A stretch of 64,000 bases of DNA from Lineus longissimus (Eukaryota > Nemertea > Pilidiophora > Heteronemertea > Lineidae). The stretch lies in NCBI RefSeq assembly GCF_910592395.1, contig NC_088319.1, forward strand, positions 8,680,001 through 8,744,000, read 5' to 3'. Positions 62,659 through 64,000 of this stretch are shown one piece after another (the stretch's first letter is position 1; each line of letters begins with the position of its first letter). The notes beneath the pieces were generated by a model. It had not been told where the DNA came from, did no database searches, and worked only from the letters and a program-made list of their open reading frames with translations. Made by a program: the position numbers and the translations under genes.

Positions 62659-64000
62659 CTTGCTTTGTTCTGACTGACCTGATCTACGTCATCAAAAAAT
62701 CCCTAGCGGCCACATGTGGAACTAATCTAAAGTTGTGTGTGGTGGGAAATTCAAATAGTTTAAAATTGAAAATTGAAATAACTAAATAATGACTTTATTA
62801 TTAGAATTTTTTTAATGTCTGGGATCTTGTTTTTTTAACCCTCAACATATTTCATGAGTATCAAGCATGTTTTCAAACCTTGATATATGGCCTTTAAACA
62901 TGGTTTTTTGAGAACTGGTATGATAACACCCTTAAGAAAACATTCTGGAAGGACATGCCAATTTATCATAACACTAAAAACAGCACTTAAAAAATTACAC
63001 AATTCAGGGGAATTGGCATAAATAATATGTTCAGAAAAAATATCGTCTATTCCAGAGGCGGTATTACACTTAAGCCGCCGAATTATTCCTTGGATCTGGT
63101 CCGGGGTCACTGTGAGATCACCACAGGTATCTTTCTGACTTTCAAATATTTCACTGACATCATTCGAGATACGCATTTGCTCAGCATTCAAAGCCATGGA
63201 TTGATCACTCATTACTTCACTCAGGTGATTTAGCAAAATCCTGCGATCCTTGGCATGAGTTTGGTTGTTTCCCACGCTTTGACTTTTCAGAGCACTCCAG
63301 AACGCAGTATGATTTCCCTGCCGAAAAAGTCTATCCATATCATTTACAGACTTATTGAGACTCTTTGAAACACACTGTCTGGTTGTGCGTCTAAATAATC
63401 TCTTAATATTCTTCCAGCACTCGTAGACGACCCCCCGGCGGGGTCTACCATTATCAACCCAAATTTTCCACCAGAACATCTTTCTTTTTCTAAGATTACT
63501 CAGTTCGGGACACCAATAGGCTTTAAATTTCCCTCTAGGTTTAGACGCACAACCAGAGTCATAGGTTGCATCATGAAAGGAGTTCGCCAGAAAATCAAAA
63601 CTAGAGCTTACAAAAAACGACGCCTCATCTCTACTCTTATAATCATAACTTCTAGGAAATGAGAGCAATTTCTCCCTAACCAGATCACAATAATTCTTTC
63701 TATTGAGTTTGTTATTCCAATTAGGCCGCCTGCATTTAGTAACAGGTCATGTAGATCCCGAATTACCTACATGGTCATCAGTATAAGATTGTATAAAAAG
63801 TTCAGTGTGGATAGGGAGGTGATCGCTCACATTACCACACTCGAGAGGCACAATATTACATCGTTTTACCAAGTGTGAATAGTCTTTCAATAACAAAGAC
63901 GTGGTCAATCCAACTGAATGCATTGCGACTAGGGCAAAAATATGTATACTCAACCTCCTGTTTAAAATGGAAATCAGAAACAGTAAAATTATTGGCTAAT

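Larger units (their letters stand above)
61501..62897 (+). mobile_element. Kolobok-like TTAA-flanked element, copy 2
   Basis: 1389 bases (61505-62893) flanked by TTAA at 61501-61504 and 62894-62897. Ends are inverted: AGGCCATATATCAATG on the left and the complement of AGGCCATATATCAAGG on the right. It is nearly identical to 13689-15076. The host LINE frame gives independent proof of the TTAA target duplication. Contains the THAP ORF and the convergent acidic ORF. Confidence 0.85.
60175..64000 (-). pseudogene. LINE ORF2 (CR1/jockey-group-like), interrupted by a Kolobok-like element
   Basis: From the right edge downward on the minus strand: the end of an endonuclease domain (63747-63953, with SDHLPIH), a linker and RT start (63668-62898, ending VIIPVLKK), the Kolobok-like insertion (61501-62897), then NDVTNYRPV immediately after it, a stop, and RT (61375-60458). 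The latter carries VCSLDAEKCFDTI, GIRQGGILSPILFNYFVND and the YADD box at residues 120-123. The C-terminal segment with VKGTLLSKTLSCGFNP and DSLRCLLRD is at 60390-60175. Removing the insert with one TTAA leaves the RT frame continuous across the site. Further stops show the LINE is dead. Confidence 0.85.

Overview
The window is animal genomic DNA, most likely from a marine invertebrate (a lophotrochozoan or an invertebrate deuterostome). The grounds are spliced genes with GT..AG introns, a secreted ADAMTS-like metalloprotease ending in a cysteine-rich tail, an FMRFamide-receptor-like GPCR, and a dense mix of transposons typical of such genomes (BEL/Pao, 2A-bearing LINE, Kolobok-like, Academ-like, Harbinger-like, Polinton/adintovirus-like). 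No prokaryotic operons, rRNA or CRISPR are visible. The species cannot be named from sequence alone.

Layout. 1-1790: broken LINE. 1814-13389 (+): about 13 exons of an M12B (ADAMTS-like) metalloprotease carrying the HExxHxxGxxHD zinc site; its introns hold a LINE, a TIR element, and a 41-bp minisatellite seeded by its own catalytic exon. Its last exon is amplified into a 75-bp tandem array (13330-15520), split by a TTAA-flanked Kolobok-like element with a THAP ORF. 16.8-17.6 kb: foldback structure. 18.4-20.3 kb: LINE piece and an 81-bp satellite. 20788-28695: BEL/Pao element with apparently identical 762-bp LTRs, a 5-bp TSD and one in-frame stop in the integrase. 28.9-30.2 kb: Helentron-like candidate. 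30.2-35.3 kb (-): near full-length LINE with a 2A-type motif in ORF1, interrupted by another inserted element. 35.4-37.6 kb (-): spliced pogo/jerky-like DDE gene, with a broken partial copy at 45.7-47.0 kb. 37.8-41.7 kb: TIR-bounded Academ-like element (XPG-like acidic motif, Cys8 finger). 42.0-45.7 kb: Harbinger-like element with intact transposase and a Myb/SANT partner. 48.7-49.9 kb (+): GPCR with two frameshifts. 50.5-52.0 kb: MITE-like inverted repeats. 53.1-54.9 kb (-): relic with viral-type protease and capsid-like genes (Polinton/adintovirus type). 54.9-58 kb: duplications and a long palindrome. 58.5 kb: a possible first exon. 59.0-64.0 kb (-): another LINE, carrying both a Helentron-like copy and a second Kolobok-like copy as nested insertions.

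Only three loci look like host genes: the metalloprotease, the GPCR and possibly the 58.5-kb exon. The rest is mobile DNA, much of it nested, so relative insertion order can be read: LINE before Kolobok-like and Helentron-like; DDE copy B flank before Harbinger-like; metalloprotease exon array before Kolobok-like. Two minisatellites in one gene both began from exon ends, which is the most unusual structural observation here. All identifications come from reading motifs; no database search was run.
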